A stretch of DNA of 64,000 nucleotides from Mesorhizobium terrae (GCF_008727715.1 NZ_CP044218.1:682001-746000), one strand, 5' to 3'. Shown: positions 25,159-34,752, counted from the first letter of the stretch. Notes: generated by a model not told the origin, from the sequence alone. Translations and numbers: made by a program.

Positions 25159-26199
25159 ATGAACAGAACCAAAGGCGTTACGGTTTTTGCAGCGGCAGGC
25201 TTGATGGCGGCGGTCGCGGCGCCAGCCGTGGCGGGCGATACTATCACCGTCGCCTCCTGGGGCGGCACGTATCAAGAGGCGCAGACAAAGGCCTTCTTCA
25301 GGCCGACGGCTGAAGCGCTAGGCATCACAATCAAGGAAGACACCACCAACGGCCTGGATGATGTGCGCCTTCAGGTCACCGGCAACGCGGTCAAATGGGA
25401 CATTACAGAGTTGGGCGCAGATGAATGCGCGCGGGGATCCAAGGAGGGCCTGTTCGAGAAGCTCGACTACGATGTCATCGACAAGAGCGGCATCAATCCA
25501 AAGCTCGTCCATGACGACTGGATCGGCATTTCCTACACCTCGGTCGTGCTGATCTACCGAACGGATGTTTTTGGCGACAAGGGACCGAAGACCTGGGCGG
25601 ATTTCTGGGATGTCAAGAAATTCCCAGGCCGCCGTGCGCTTTCGGGCAGCCAGCAGACTGAAACGCTGAGTGTCGCGGCACTGGCCAAGGGCATTCCAAT
25701 CGACAAGGTCTATCCGGTCGATATCGACGGCGCGCTGCAGTCTGTAGACAAGATCCGCAACCATGTCGACGCATGGTGGACCTCCGGCGCGCAGGCCATG
25801 CAACTGGTCAAGGACGGCGAAGTTGACATGGCCAGCATCTGGAATGGCCGCGCAGGCACCTTGAGGAAAGAGGGTGCGCCCGTCAGCTTCTCCTTCGACC
25901 AGGGGGTGCTTACTGCCGATTGCATGGTCATCCCGAAGGGATCAAAGAACAAGGACCTCGCCATGAAGGCGCTGGCCAAGTTCGTCAGCCCCGACCTCCA
26001 GGCCAACCTGCCGCTCTATGTCGACAATGGACCAGCAAACGAAAAGGCCTTCGAGACCGGCAAGATACCGCCGGAGCGCATCAAGGATATCAACTCCGCG
26101 CCCGAGAACGTCAAGAAGCAGGTCCTGCAGGATCCGCAGTTCTGGCGCGACAATCTGGTCGAAGCGACCGAGAAATTCAACAACCTGATCCAGCAATAG
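25159..26199 (+). CDS. ABC transporter periplasmic binding protein (polyamine type)
   Basis: The 346-residue product starts at the ATG at 25159 (GGAG eight bases upstream) with a signal peptide (VTVFAAAGLMAAVAAPAVAG). It carries the PotD/PotF-like binding fold: TITVASWGGTYQEAQTKAFF, WDITELGADECARG, TWADFWDVKKFPGRRAL, VDMASIWNGRAGTL. The substrate is probably a polyamine or a related cationic or amide compound, but the ligand residues cannot be read reliably. It is the first gene of the importer operon and is followed by a hairpin, typical of binding proteins made in excess over the membrane parts. Confidence 0.9.
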   Translation: MNRTKGVTVFAAAGLMAAVAAPAVAGDTITVASWGGTYQEAQTKAFFRPTAEALGITIKEDTTNGLDDVRLQVTGNAVKWDITELGADECARGSKEGLFEKLDYDVIDKSGINPKLVHDDWIGISYTSVVLIYRTDVFGDKGPKTWADFWDVKKFPGRRALSGSQQTETLSVAALAKGIPIDKVYPVDIDGALQSVDKIRNHVDAWWTSGAQAMQLVKDGEVDMASIWNGRAGTLRKEGAPVSFSFDQGVLTADCMVIPKGSKNKDLAMKALAKFVSPDLQANLPLYVDNGPANEKAFETGKIPPERIKDINSAPENVKKQVLQDPQFWRDNLVEATEKFNNLIQQ

Positions 26200-26206
26200 C
26201 TGCTGT

Positions 26207-26229
26207 CGGAGTGGCGCACGGCCACTCCG
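26207..26229 (+). terminator. Hairpin after the binding-protein gene
   Basis: A perfect nine-base stem CGGAGTGGC / GCCACTCCG with a five-base loop lies seven bases after the binding-protein stop and 38 bases before the ATPase gene. There is no T-run, so it more likely protects the 3' end of the abundant first-gene mRNA than terminates. Confidence 0.6.
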
Positions 26230-26266
26230 TTCCGCTTCGCCGACAAAAGACCCGGAGTTGAAGGAG

Positions 26267-27355
26267 ATGCTCTTGTCCCTCGCGCCGTCCGCGCTCCCCA
26301 TCGGCATACATCATATCGAGAAGCGCTTTGGTGCTTTGTCCATTCTCAGCGATCTCAGCCTTGATGTCGCGGCGGGCGAATTCCTCACGCTGCTTGGTCC
26401 GTCCGGCTCAGGCAAGACGACGCTGCTGATGATCCTGGCTGGCTTCGTGCGAGCCAATGCCGGCAGCATCAAGGTGGGCAATGAAGAGATCATCACCATG
26501 GCGCCCCACAAGCGCGACATCGGCATGGTGTTCCAGAACTACGCGCTGTTTCCGCACATGAACGTGTTCCACAACGTCGCCTTCCCGTTGAAACAGCGGC
26601 GCGTCTCGGCGGCCGACACCAAGCAACGCGTGGATCGCGCGCTCGAACTCGTGCGCTTGCAGGGGCTGGGCGAGCGACGCGTCGACCAGCTCTCCGGGGG
26701 GCAGCGCCAGCGCGTCGCCCTCGCCCGCGCCATCGTCTTCGAGCCTCGCATTGTTTTGATGGATGAGCCGCTGTCGGCGCTCGACAAGGGACTGCGCGAG
26801 CACATGCAGATTGAATTGCGGAACCTTCACCGCAGGCTTGGCATGACGACCGTCTACGTTACTCATGATCAGCGCGAGGCAATCACCATGTCGGACCGCA
26901 TTGCGGTCATGAATGCCGGGCGGATCGAGCAGATCGACCAACCCGAGACCATCTACGCCAGGCCGAAGACGAAGTTCGTTGCCGAGTTCATTGGCGAATC
27001 CAACTTCATTCCGGTGGAAAGCCGCAATGGCAGTATCTGGTACGAAGACAGAAGGCTGCGCCTCGACGGTCCTGCACCATCGGCAGGTCGGCATCTGATG
27101 GTGGTACGCCCGGAAAAGCTGCGGCTTCTGATCAGCACGGAAAAGGCAGAAGACCTCAACGTGCTGACAGCCACCGTAGGCGACGTTATCTATCAGGGCG
27201 ACAGTTTCAGCTGCTACGCAACGCTGAAGGATGGTCGCCAGGTCACGTTGCGCGAGTTTTGCCGTTCCGACGTGTTGGCGAGATTGCCAGCGCCTGGCGA
27301 GCCCATCGCGCTCGGCATCGATGCGTCGGACATCGTACTCGTGGCAGATCAATGA
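26267..27355 (+). CDS. ABC transporter ATPase, PotA type
   Basis: The 362-residue product has Walker A LLGPSGSGKTTLLM, the signature QLSGGQRQRVALARAI, Walker B IVLMDEPLSALD and the switch His in VYVTHDQREA, followed by a C-terminal TOBE domain (from about residue 275) as in PotA/FbpC-type ATPases. It powers the importer formed by the next two genes. The ATG at 26267 has GGAG nine bases upstream; a TTG at 26258 is less likely. Its stop overlaps the next start (ATGA). Confidence 0.95.
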   Translation: MLLSLAPSALPIGIHHIEKRFGALSILSDLSLDVAAGEFLTLLGPSGSGKTTLLMILAGFVRANAGSIKVGNEEIITMAPHKRDIGMVFQNYALFPHMNVFHNVAFPLKQRRVSAADTKQRVDRALELVRLQGLGERRVDQLSGGQRQRVALARAIVFEPRIVLMDEPLSALDKGLREHMQIELRNLHRRLGMTTVYVTHDQREAITMSDRIAVMNAGRIEQIDQPETIYARPKTKFVAEFIGESNFIPVESRNGSIWYEDRRLRLDGPAPSAGRHLMVVRPEKLRLLISTEKAEDLNVLTATVGDVIYQGDSFSCYATLKDGRQVTLREFCRSDVLARLPAPGEPIALGIDASDIVLVADQ

Positions 27356-28275
27356 GCGCCGTATCCGCAAGTCATGAGCACGCGGCACGGCCAGACGACG
27401 CGTTGAACGTTGCGGCGCTGCGCGCCGACACGCGGCGCCAGGCGCTGGGTTTTCTGGCGTTGCTGTCGCCGGGTCTGTTCCTGGTCTTCGCTGTCATCAT
27501 CGTGCCAGTTGGCTGGTTGTTCTGGCTTTCGCTCTTCGATGAGACCGGTGCGCCAAGCGTTGCCAATTATGCACGCTTCTTCGAACAGGCATCCTATATC
27601 AGAACTTTCACGACCACTTTCAAAGTCGCCTTTGCGGTCACCGGGGCCTGTGTGCTGCTCGGCTATCCGCTTGCCTACCTGTTGTCGCAATTGCCGCGCC
27701 GCGCAGCCTCGATCTGCCTCGTATTCGTCATCTTGCCGTTCTGGACTTCGGTCCTGGTTCGCACCTACGCGTGGCTGGTGATCCTTCAGCGCAAGGGTCT
27801 GGTCAACAGTTGGCTGATCGACCACGGCTTGATCAGCCAACCCCTGCAACTGGCCAACAACTTCACCGGTGTCGTCATCGGCATGATCCACATCATGCTG
27901 CCATTCCTGGTTCTGCCGCTCTATGCCTCGATGAAATCCATCGATATCGACTGTCTGCGCGCGGGCATGAATCTCGGAGCCAGCCCGGCTGCCACTTTCC
28001 GGCAGATCTTCTTGCCGCTTTCGCTGCCGGGCCTCGCTTCCGGTGTTGTCATCGTCTTTGTGCTGTGCCTCGGCTTCTTCGTCACCCCAGCCCTGATGGG
28101 CGGCGGCAAGGTCATCATGTGGGCAATGCGCATGGAGCAGGCCGCCAGCCTCTATTCCAACTGGGGCGCCGGCGCGGCACTTGGTGTCGTATTGCTTGCC
28201 GTCACCTTAGCGCTGCTCGGTCTCTTCCGCTGGTTGCTCGGCGCGCGCGCGACGGGCGCCTGGAGTGCGCGATGA
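27352..28275 (+). CDS. ABC transporter permease, PotB type
   Basis: The 307-residue inner-membrane protein has about six transmembrane segments; the first is LGFLALLSPGLFLVFAVIIV. The coupling-helix motif with EAA-like spacing is RAGMNLGASPAATFRQIFLP. It pairs with the next permease to form the import channel. The ATG overlaps the ATPase stop by four bases, so the open frame upstream to 27259 is not used. Confidence 0.92.
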   Translation: MSAVSASHEHAARPDDALNVAALRADTRRQALGFLALLSPGLFLVFAVIIVPVGWLFWLSLFDETGAPSVANYARFFEQASYIRTFTTTFKVAFAVTGACVLLGYPLAYLLSQLPRRAASICLVFVILPFWTSVLVRTYAWLVILQRKGLVNSWLIDHGLISQPLQLANNFTGVVIGMIHIMLPFLVLPLYASMKSIDIDCLRAGMNLGASPAATFRQIFLPLSLPGLASGVVIVFVLCLGFFVTPALMGGGKVIMWAMRMEQAASLYSNWGAGAALGVVLLAVTLALLGLFRWLLGARATGAWSAR

Positions 28276-29072
28276 ACGCGGAAAGCAACCTTCCAATCTC
28301 GCACTGGCAACGCCTTTGGCTCTACCTGCTCGGCGGACTTGTCATGCTGTTCCTGATCGCCCCGTCGGTGATCATCGTCATCATGTCGTTCTCCGGTTCG
28401 ACGCTGCTTGAGTTTCCACCTCAGCAATGGTCGCTGCGCTGGTATCAAAGCTATTTCGGATCGGTGGAATGGCGCGATGCCACCATCGTCTCGGTCAAGG
28501 TTGCGATAATGACGGCGATCGTGGCAACGCCGCTTGGCACGGCCGCCGCCTACGCCGTCAACGCGGGTACGCTGAGACTGACAGGCACAATCAATGCGGT
28601 GCTCACGGCATCGCTGATCATTCCGGTCATCCTGATCGGCATCGGCACCTTCTTCCTCTATGCCCGCATCGGCCTCAACAACACATTGACCGGCCTCGTC
28701 ATCGCTCACACCGTGCAGGCTCTGCCGCTGGTCGTGTTGACCGTGCTTTCCGGCCTGAGATCCTATGACATGAACCAGGAGATGGTGGCGCGCAGCCTCG
28801 GAGCTGGGCGTTTCGCGGCCTTCTTCCAGGTGACCATGCCACAACTGCGCTTCTCGATCGTGTCGGGTGCGCTGTTTGCCTTCATCACCTCCTTCGACGA
28901 GGTGGTCGTCTCGCTCTTCATCTCGGGCGGCGAGACGACGACGCTGACGCGGCGCATGTTCAATGCGCTGCGCGACCAGATCGACCCAACGATTGCCGCC
29001 ATTTCGACATGCCTGATCGTGCTGTCGATCATCTTGTTGTCCGCTGCCCAGCTCCTTGGCCGCGGGCGCTGA
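28272..29072 (+). CDS. ABC transporter permease, PotC type
   Basis: The 266-residue inner-membrane protein has about six transmembrane segments and the coupling-helix motif MVARSLGAGRFAAFFQVTMP. The sequence SFDEVVVSLFISG near residue 200 is characteristic of PotC-type permeases. It overlaps the preceding permease by four bases (ATGA). Gene order binding protein, ATPase, permease, permease is standard for this importer class. Confidence 0.92.
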   Translation: MNAESNLPISHWQRLWLYLLGGLVMLFLIAPSVIIVIMSFSGSTLLEFPPQQWSLRWYQSYFGSVEWRDATIVSVKVAIMTAIVATPLGTAAAYAVNAGTLRLTGTINAVLTASLIIPVILIGIGTFFLYARIGLNNTLTGLVIAHTVQALPLVVLTVLSGLRSYDMNQEMVARSLGAGRFAAFFQVTMPQLRFSIVSGALFAFITSFDEVVVSLFISGGETTTLTRRMFNALRDQIDPTIAAISTCLIVLSIILLSAAQLLGRGR

Positions 29073-29091
29073 ATGCAGGGACCAGAACAAC

Positions 29092-30678
29092 ATGCGTGAT
29101 TTCCAGCTTCCGGGCCGCTCCCCTGCCCGCGCCACCGAAGCGATGGCCGCGACGTCGCATCCGTTTTCGACACTGGCCGCGCTCGACATGTTGCGTTCCG
29201 GCGGCAACGCCATGGATGCGGCCGTTTGCGCAGCGGCCGTGCAAGCGGTGGTAGAACCGCAATCCACTGGTATCGGTGGCGATTGCTTTGTTCTCTATTG
29301 CCCCAAAGGCGAAGGCAACGTGCTCGCTTTCAACGGTTCTGGCCGCGCACCCCAGGCAGCGACAGTCGACTGGTACCTCGACCGCGGGTTTAGCGAATTG
29401 CCCATAGAAGGCGCACACGCCGTCACCGTACCTGGTGCAATCGATGCCTGGTGTCGGCTTCTGGACGACCATGGTCGCAAGGGCATCGCCGACGCACTCG
29501 CACCAGCCATCCACTACGCGGAAAACGGCTACGTCGTGCATGATCGCGTTGCCTTCGACTGGAAGGATCCAGAAATCGATCTTTCGGCCGATGAGGTTGC
29601 AGCCCGCTTGTTCCTGCCCGGCGGCAAGCCACCCAGAGCTGGAGACGTGCATTTTCAGCCAGAGCTGGCTCAGGCGTTGCGCCTCATCGCAAAACATGGC
29701 CGCTCCGGCTTCTACGAGGGATACGTCGCGGAGGACTTGGTCGGGCGGCTTCGCCACCTCGGCGGCCTCCATACGCTCGACGATTTCGCTGCAACGAGGG
29801 GCGACTACGAGTCAGCGGTCTCCACGTCTTACAAAGGCTATGACGTTCACCAGATGCCGCCCAACAATCAGGGTCTGACCGCACTCTTGATGCTGAACGT
29901 GCTCTCTGGCTTCGATCTGAGCGCTCTCGACCCCAACGGCGCCGCGCGATTGCATCTGGAGATCGAAGCCGGGCGGCTGGCCTACCGCGATCGCGACAAC
30001 CTGTTTGCCGACCCGGACCATGTCGCGGTTCCTGTGAAGGAGTTGCTTTCAACTTCCCATGCCGACCGGTTGCGTGCCGCGATCGATCGCGAACATGCCA
30101 TGACCGATCTGCCGCGCATCGATCTGCCAGGGAGCGATACGGTCTATATTTCCGTGGTCGACCGCGATCGCAATGCCGTCAGTTTCATCAACTCGACCTA
30201 CTACTCTTTCGGCAGCGGTGTCGTTGGTGCGAAAACGGGCATCGTGCTGCAAAATCGCGGCACCAGCTTCCGCCTTGACCCCAATCATCCCAATTGTATC
30301 GCGCCCCGCAAACGACCGATGCACACGATCATGCCGGGCATGATGACGAGGGATGGCCGCGCGGTGATGCCATTTGGTGTGATGGGTGGCGGCTACCAGC
30401 CCTTCGGCCATGTCCATCTGCTGACCAACATGATCGATTTCGACATGGACCCACAGGAAGCGCTCGACGCCGCCCGTGTATTTTACAACCACGATGTCGT
30501 CGAAGCCGAGCGAGGCGTTCAGCCCCAAGCAATCCAAGGCCTGCGTCGGCGCGGACACAGGGTGGCGGAGGCCGATCATCCGCTCGGTGGTGGACAAGCC
30601 GTGCTGATCGATTGGAGGAAAGGCACGCTGACGGGGGCGTCCGACCCGCGCAAGGACGGGCTGGCGCTTGGGTATTGA
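29092..30678 (+). CDS. Gamma-glutamyltransferase (GGT family)
   Basis: The 528-residue product is a GGT-type N-terminal-nucleophile hydrolase: ATSHPFSTLAALDMLRSGGN, STGIGGDCFVLYC at the start and the self-cleavage region around SDTVYISVVDRDRNAVSFIN, where Thr350 is the expected nucleophile. The usual TTHxSVVD reads TVYISVVD, so the second Thr and His are replaced. There is no signal peptide, so it is probably cytoplasmic, unlike the periplasmic E. coli enzyme. Located right after a polyamine-type importer, it may hydrolyse an imported gamma-glutamyl compound. The start at 29092 is the first ATG of the conserved part. Confidence 0.9.
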   Translation: MRDFQLPGRSPARATEAMAATSHPFSTLAALDMLRSGGNAMDAAVCAAAVQAVVEPQSTGIGGDCFVLYCPKGEGNVLAFNGSGRAPQAATVDWYLDRGFSELPIEGAHAVTVPGAIDAWCRLLDDHGRKGIADALAPAIHYAENGYVVHDRVAFDWKDPEIDLSADEVAARLFLPGGKPPRAGDVHFQPELAQALRLIAKHGRSGFYEGYVAEDLVGRLRHLGGLHTLDDFAATRGDYESAVSTSYKGYDVHQMPPNNQGLTALLMLNVLSGFDLSALDPNGAARLHLEIEAGRLAYRDRDNLFADPDHVAVPVKELLSTSHADRLRAAIDREHAMTDLPRIDLPGSDTVYISVVDRDRNAVSFINSTYYSFGSGVVGAKTGIVLQNRGTSFRLDPNHPNCIAPRKRPMHTIMPGMMTRDGRAVMPFGVMGGGYQPFGHVHLLTNMIDFDMDPQEALDAARVFYNHDVVEAERGVQPQAIQGLRRRGHRVAEADHPLGGGQAVLIDWRKGTLTGASDPRKDGLALGY

Positions 30679-30720
30679 TCTCCTGTTGACCTTTAACGAC
30701 CGTCCGCCTGGTGAGATGAC

Positions 30721-32250
30721 ATGACCACAAACGGAAACTTAGCCGATCTCACCCTCCGTCTTGTTGCTGGAGCCGAAGATGCTCCCGCGATCATGGCTCC
30801 GGGCCGACAGGCTCTCTCGCATGGCGAATTGCGTCGGCTGATCCTAAACACGGCGGTTCGACTCAACGCGCTGGGTCTTGGCCGCAACGACCGGATCGCC
30901 ATCGTGCTGTCCAACGGTCCGGAAATGGCTGCCGCTTTCATCGCGTTGGCTGCAAGTGCGTCAACAGCACCACTCAATCCAGCCTACCGAGCTGACGAGT
31001 TCGAGTTCTATCTCAGCGATATAGAAGCCAAGGCCATTCTTGTCGCGGAGAATGAGGATGGTCCAGCAGTCGCCGTGGCTGGACGGCTCGGCATCGGCGT
31101 GCTGAGGCTCGTCGCACAGCCCGATGCGCCTGCCGGTCGCTTTGCGATTTCCGGCGAACCAGTCGGTTCGCCAGCCAGTCCGGGTCTGGCAGAGCAAGAC
31201 GATATCGCGCTGCTCTTGCATACTTCGGGCACAACATCACGCCCCAAACTGGTGCCGCTCAGCCATGCCAACCTCGCCGCTTCGGCCGCGCATATCGGCG
31301 CCACCCTCGGTCTGTCCGCGAACGATCGCTGCCTCAACATCATGCCGCTCTTCCATATCCATGGACTGATCGCCGCGGTACTTTCCTCGCTCGCGGCAGG
31401 CGGTGGCGTCTTCTGCACGCCGGGCTTCAACGCGTTGCGCTTTTTCCAGTGGCTGAACGAGGCGCACCCAAGCTGGTACACGGCAGTACCGACGATGCAT
31501 CAAGCGATCTTGCTCAGAGCGGCACGCAACGCCGATGGGCTTGCAGCGGCGAAATTGCGCTTCATCCGTTCGTGCTCCGCGTCCCTCCCGCCGCAAGTCA
31601 TGGCGGAATTGGAAACGACCTTCGGTTGCCCTGTCATCGAATCCTACGGCATGACGGAGGCCACACACCAGATGGCATCCAACCCACTGCCGCCCAGCAA
31701 GCGTAAGCCAGGCAGCGTCGGTATCGCTGCAGGTCCAGAAATAGCCATCATGGCCTTGGACGGACAATTGCTGCCGCAAGGTGAAGTAGGAGAGATTGTC
31801 ATTCGTGGCCCGAACGTAACCCTAGGCTACGAAAAGAACCAGGATGCCAATGCCAGCGCTTTCGCTCATGGGTGGTTTCACACTGGCGATCAGGGTGTGC
31901 TGGACGGTGAGAATTATCTGCGCGTCACCGGGCGTCTCAAGGAAATCATCAACCGCGGCGGGGAAAAAATCTCCCCGCTGGAGGTGGACAGCGTGCTGAT
32001 GGACCATCCTGCGGTAGCTCAAGTCGTGACTTTCGCCGTGCCACACGAGAGGCTCGGCGAGGAGGTCGCGGCGGCGATAGTCTTACGCGAGGGGCAGAAC
32101 GCAAACGAGGCTGATATTCGGGCTTTCGCCATGACGCGACTTGCCGACTTCAAGGTGCCGAGCAAGGTCATTATCCTGGAGGAAATCCCGAAGGGAGCGA
32201 CCGGCAAGCTGCAGCGCATCGGTCTCGCCAGTAAGCTCGGTCTCGACTGA
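30721..32250 (+). CDS. Acyl-CoA ligase (AMP-forming), oxalate-CoA ligase-like
   Basis: The 509-residue ANL-family enzyme has the phosphate-binding loop LLHTSGTTSRPKLVPLSHAN, the ESYGMTEATHQM adenylate motif, the hinge region YLRVTGRLKEIINRGGEKIS and the catalytic Lys near the end in IPKGATGKLQRI. The TSGTTSRPK form is typical of the oxalyl-CoA synthetase/AAE3 branch. It makes an acyl-CoA from a carboxylic acid, ATP and CoA; the acid is unknown here. It is 42 bases after the ggt gene and overlaps the next gene by one base, so all three enzymes are one unit with the importer. Confidence 0.88.
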   Translation: MTTNGNLADLTLRLVAGAEDAPAIMAPGRQALSHGELRRLILNTAVRLNALGLGRNDRIAIVLSNGPEMAAAFIALAASASTAPLNPAYRADEFEFYLSDIEAKAILVAENEDGPAVAVAGRLGIGVLRLVAQPDAPAGRFAISGEPVGSPASPGLAEQDDIALLLHTSGTTSRPKLVPLSHANLAASAAHIGATLGLSANDRCLNIMPLFHIHGLIAAVLSSLAAGGGVFCTPGFNALRFFQWLNEAHPSWYTAVPTMHQAILLRAARNADGLAAAKLRFIRSCSASLPPQVMAELETTFGCPVIESYGMTEATHQMASNPLPPSKRKPGSVGIAAGPEIAIMALDGQLLPQGEVGEIVIRGPNVTLGYEKNQDANASAFAHGWFHTGDQGVLDGENYLRVTGRLKEIINRGGEKISPLEVDSVLMDHPAVAQVVTFAVPHERLGEEVAAAIVLREGQNANEADIRAFAMTRLADFKVPSKVIILEEIPKGATGKLQRIGLASKLGLD

Positions 32251-33230
32251 TGCGTGTCACCGTGTTCGGCGCTGGCGCGATAGGCGGCTATGTTGCCGCC
32301 AAGCTCGGGATTACAGGCGCGGTCGACCTTTCGATCGTGGCGCGCGGAGCGCATCTTGACGCGATCAGGGACAGCGGTCTTCGCTTAATCGAGGCCGGCA
32401 AGGAAACGAGCACGCAGGTTAGGGCGGCGGCACAGGCAGAAGAACTCGGCGTTCAGGACTACGTCGTACTGGCGCTGAAGGCTCATTCCCTGGCGCCGGC
32501 TCTTGACCAGATCGCGCCACTGCTCGGACCCAACACCGCCGTCGTCACCATGCAGAACGGCGTGCCTTGGTGGTATTTTTACAAGTGCGGTGAAACGCTC
32601 GAAGGTACAAGGATCGATGCCGTCGACCCAGGTGGCATGATCTGGCGCGGTATCGGTCCGGAACGTGTGATCGGCTCAGTCGTCTATCCCGCTGTCGAGG
32701 TGGAGGCGCCGGGCCTGATCCGCCATGTCGAAGGCACCCGCTTCTCACTTGGCGAGCCTTCAGGTGAGAAGAGCGATCGCGTCATCCGCCTCGCCGCTGA
32801 ATTGGTGAAAGCCGGGCTGCAGTCACCAGTCCGCGACGACATACGCAGCGAGATCTGGGTCAAGCTCTGGGGCAATCTCTCCTTCAATCCGATCTCGGCA
32901 CTCACCGGCAGTACACTTGCAACCATCGTCGGCGACGACGCAACACGCGCCCTTGCCCGTACCATGATGTTGGAAGCGCGGGCGATCGGGGAAAGCCTGG
33001 GAGTTCGTTTTCCCGTGTCGGTCGATCGGCGCATCAAAGGCGCTGGTGATGTTGGCGAGCACAAGACCTCGATGCTGCAGGACCTGGAGCGCGGCCGACC
33101 GTTGGAAATCGATGCCCTGGTAACGGCGGTGCAAGAGCTTGGCCGTCTGACTGGCCATTCAACGCCGACCATCGATATCGTTCTGGCTCTTGTGCGACGC
33201 CTTGCCCGCGAACGCGGATGTTATTCCTGA
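32250..33230 (+). CDS. Ketopantoate reductase family protein (PanE/ApbA)
   Basis: The 326-residue product has the N-terminal NAD(P)-binding GAGAIGGYVAAKLG and the family features VLALKAHSLAPALDQIAPLL, VVTMQNGVPWWYF, and a helical C-terminal domain with KLWGNLSFNPISALTGSTLA and EHKTSMLQDLERGRPLEIDA (the KxxN and S-x-x-x-D/E substrate-site motifs). True PanE makes pantoate, but ApbA-like paralogues in catabolic operons reduce other 2-oxo acids, and that is more likely here. Confidence 0.88.
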   Translation: MRVTVFGAGAIGGYVAAKLGITGAVDLSIVARGAHLDAIRDSGLRLIEAGKETSTQVRAAAQAEELGVQDYVVLALKAHSLAPALDQIAPLLGPNTAVVTMQNGVPWWYFYKCGETLEGTRIDAVDPGGMIWRGIGPERVIGSVVYPAVEVEAPGLIRHVEGTRFSLGEPSGEKSDRVIRLAAELVKAGLQSPVRDDIRSEIWVKLWGNLSFNPISALTGSTLATIVGDDATRALARTMMLEARAIGESLGVRFPVSVDRRIKGAGDVGEHKTSMLQDLERGRPLEIDALVTAVQELGRLTGHSTPTIDIVLALVRRLARERGCYS

Positions 33231-33709
33231 TCAAGGTGGCGATGCCGCACTCGTAGCACCAGCGACGTTCCGACACGACCTGGCGTCGCAAAACAAGATC
33301 TTGGTGGCACCCAAAAAGTTGCACCGCGTCCGCTCGCGGGCGCTGATGGCGTTCCGCCGGGCATTTCACCTAAGATGGCCAGGCTCGCTTGTCGTTTCTG
33401 ACCGCACGCTCGCGAGCACGGAGTTATCGGTCTTCCCACTCGACCAGGTATCTTGCAACCGGCGATCGGCATCGAGCCCGCAATCAAGCTGCCGGTCGTA
33501 AATCCTCAAATTGCTTTCATGACCGTCGCCCCAGGTGTTGGACCGTACGACGCTTTCCTCGTAGCCAGCAGCCTTGTTCGGCCTAGCGAGCCATAATATC
33601 CTAGTCGAAGGGTTGCGGCATCCTGTTCGTTCAGTCGCTTCTGCGCGGGGAACGGGACGAAAATATCCGATCGAGGCGGCGGGTGATCGATGCCTGAGAA
33701 CTGGCGTCT
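33231..33709. other. Intergenic stretch without supported genes
   Basis: About 480 bases between two 3' ends (the reductase and the convergent LysR gene). Several frames are open for 60-118 codons on both strands, but none shows a recognisable domain, a good ribosome site or codon use like the neighbours. It may contain worn coding DNA. Confidence 0.5.
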
Positions 33710-34624
33710 TCAATCGCCACACGCCGAAGCGGCGAAGGTTGACAGGATCGCCTCCAGAGAAATCTTCAGAGCATCCGGGAACACCCGGCCTTTCTGCCAG
33801 ATCGCGACGTAGTGATAGAGCGCCGAGGGTTCCACGGGCCGTGCCTGCAGGCCGAATGCCGCATATTCGCGCGCCAGGATTTCGTTGCTGATCGAAACCC
33901 CAAGTCCTGCCGAAACGAAACCCGCTTCGTGGCCGCTGGAATCGTATTCGACCAGTATGTCCGGCTCGATGCCTTCGAAGCGCAGCGCGTTCATGTTCAT
34001 CTGATGCGATGCGAAGCGTGGATCGATGTCCACGATCGTTTCGCCCGCCAGGTCGTTTGTCTCGACGCGCTCCTGTCTCGAGAAACGATGGCCCGGATGA
34101 AACACGCAGACATTACGCGCCGATCCGAGCGGCGCCCAATCGAACAGCCGCGGGTCGACGGGGAGCCGCGATATTCCGAGATCGGCGCGACCGGCGAGGA
34201 TGTGCTCGCCGATCTGGTCGTAGGTCCCTGAGATCGTCCGGACATTCGAGCTGGTTTTCGCGCGGATGATCGCAACCACCTTGGGGAGGGTGACAAAACC
34301 GAAAACGGCGGGGGTGGCGATGGCGATGCGCTGGCGGCCGTCATTCTTCATCGCGAAGATCGACGCTTCCAGCCGTTCGAGGGAGTTCAGCGCCAGCTCG
34401 ACGTTGCGCAGCAATTCCCATGCTGTGGGCAAAGGCTGGATGCGATTGGTCGAGCGTTCGAACAGGGCAATGCCAAGCGTGGCCTCCAGCTGCTTGACGT
34501 GCTGGCTGATCGCCGGCTGACTGACGCCAAGCGCGGCTGCGGCGCGTCTGGTCGAGCCGGCACGCAGCACTTCGCGAAAGACCTGCAGCTGCCGCAGCTT
34601 CAATCCGTTGTGCAACAACTCCAT
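33710..34624 (-). CDS. LysR-family transcriptional regulator
   Basis: The 304-residue product has the LysR helix-turn-helix at residues 10-67 (LQVFREVLRAGSTRRAAAAL, VSQPAISQHVKQLEATLGIA) and a ligand domain with the pattern DLGISRLPVDPRLFDWAPLG and SAGLGVSISNEILAREYA, similar to regulators of amino-acid or opine uptake and catabolism. It is divergent from the small XRE gene and, beyond it, from the amino-acid ABC operon at 35334, which it might control. Confidence 0.9.
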   Translation of the reverse strand: MELLHNGLKLRQLQVFREVLRAGSTRRAAAALGVSQPAISQHVKQLEATLGIALFERSTNRIQPLPTAWELLRNVELALNSLERLEASIFAMKNDGRQRIAIATPAVFGFVTLPKVVAIIRAKTSSNVRTISGTYDQIGEHILAGRADLGISRLPVDPRLFDWAPLGSARNVCVFHPGHRFSRQERVETNDLAGETIVDIDPRFASHQMNMNALRFEGIEPDILVEYDSSGHEAGFVSAGLGVSISNEILAREYAAFGLQARPVEPSALYHYVAIWQKGRVFPDALKISLEAILSTFAASACGD

Positions 34625-34721
34625 TTCGCGCGTTCCTGAGAAACCGGCCCGGTCGGGCGTCGATCCGCCGACGACCCAGCATGGAAGCTGTAACCTGCTG
34701 GAAACAATCTCGAATCCCTCA

Positions 34722-34752
34722 CACTATAGTCATTATAGTGACTGGTAAAGTC
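34722..34752. promoter_or_regulatory. Inverted repeat and C-box-like site upstream of the small XRE gene
   Basis: CACTATA (34722-34728) and TATAGTG (34734-34740) form a perfect inverted repeat with a five-base centre. It is followed by GACT-GGTAA-AGTC (34740-34752), another inverted repeat sharing the last G. TATAGTC/GACT-x-AGTC elements are the known operators (C-boxes) of restriction-modification controller proteins. The site ends 26 bases before the ATG of the controller-like gene. A further TTATAGTG occurs at 35153-35160 before the ABC operon. Confidence 0.5.

Noticed and set aside
33366..33722. A 118-codon leftward frame beyond the LysR 3' end
   Set aside because: No recognisable domain or ribosome site. 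It overlaps the LysR stop region and its composition changes along its length.
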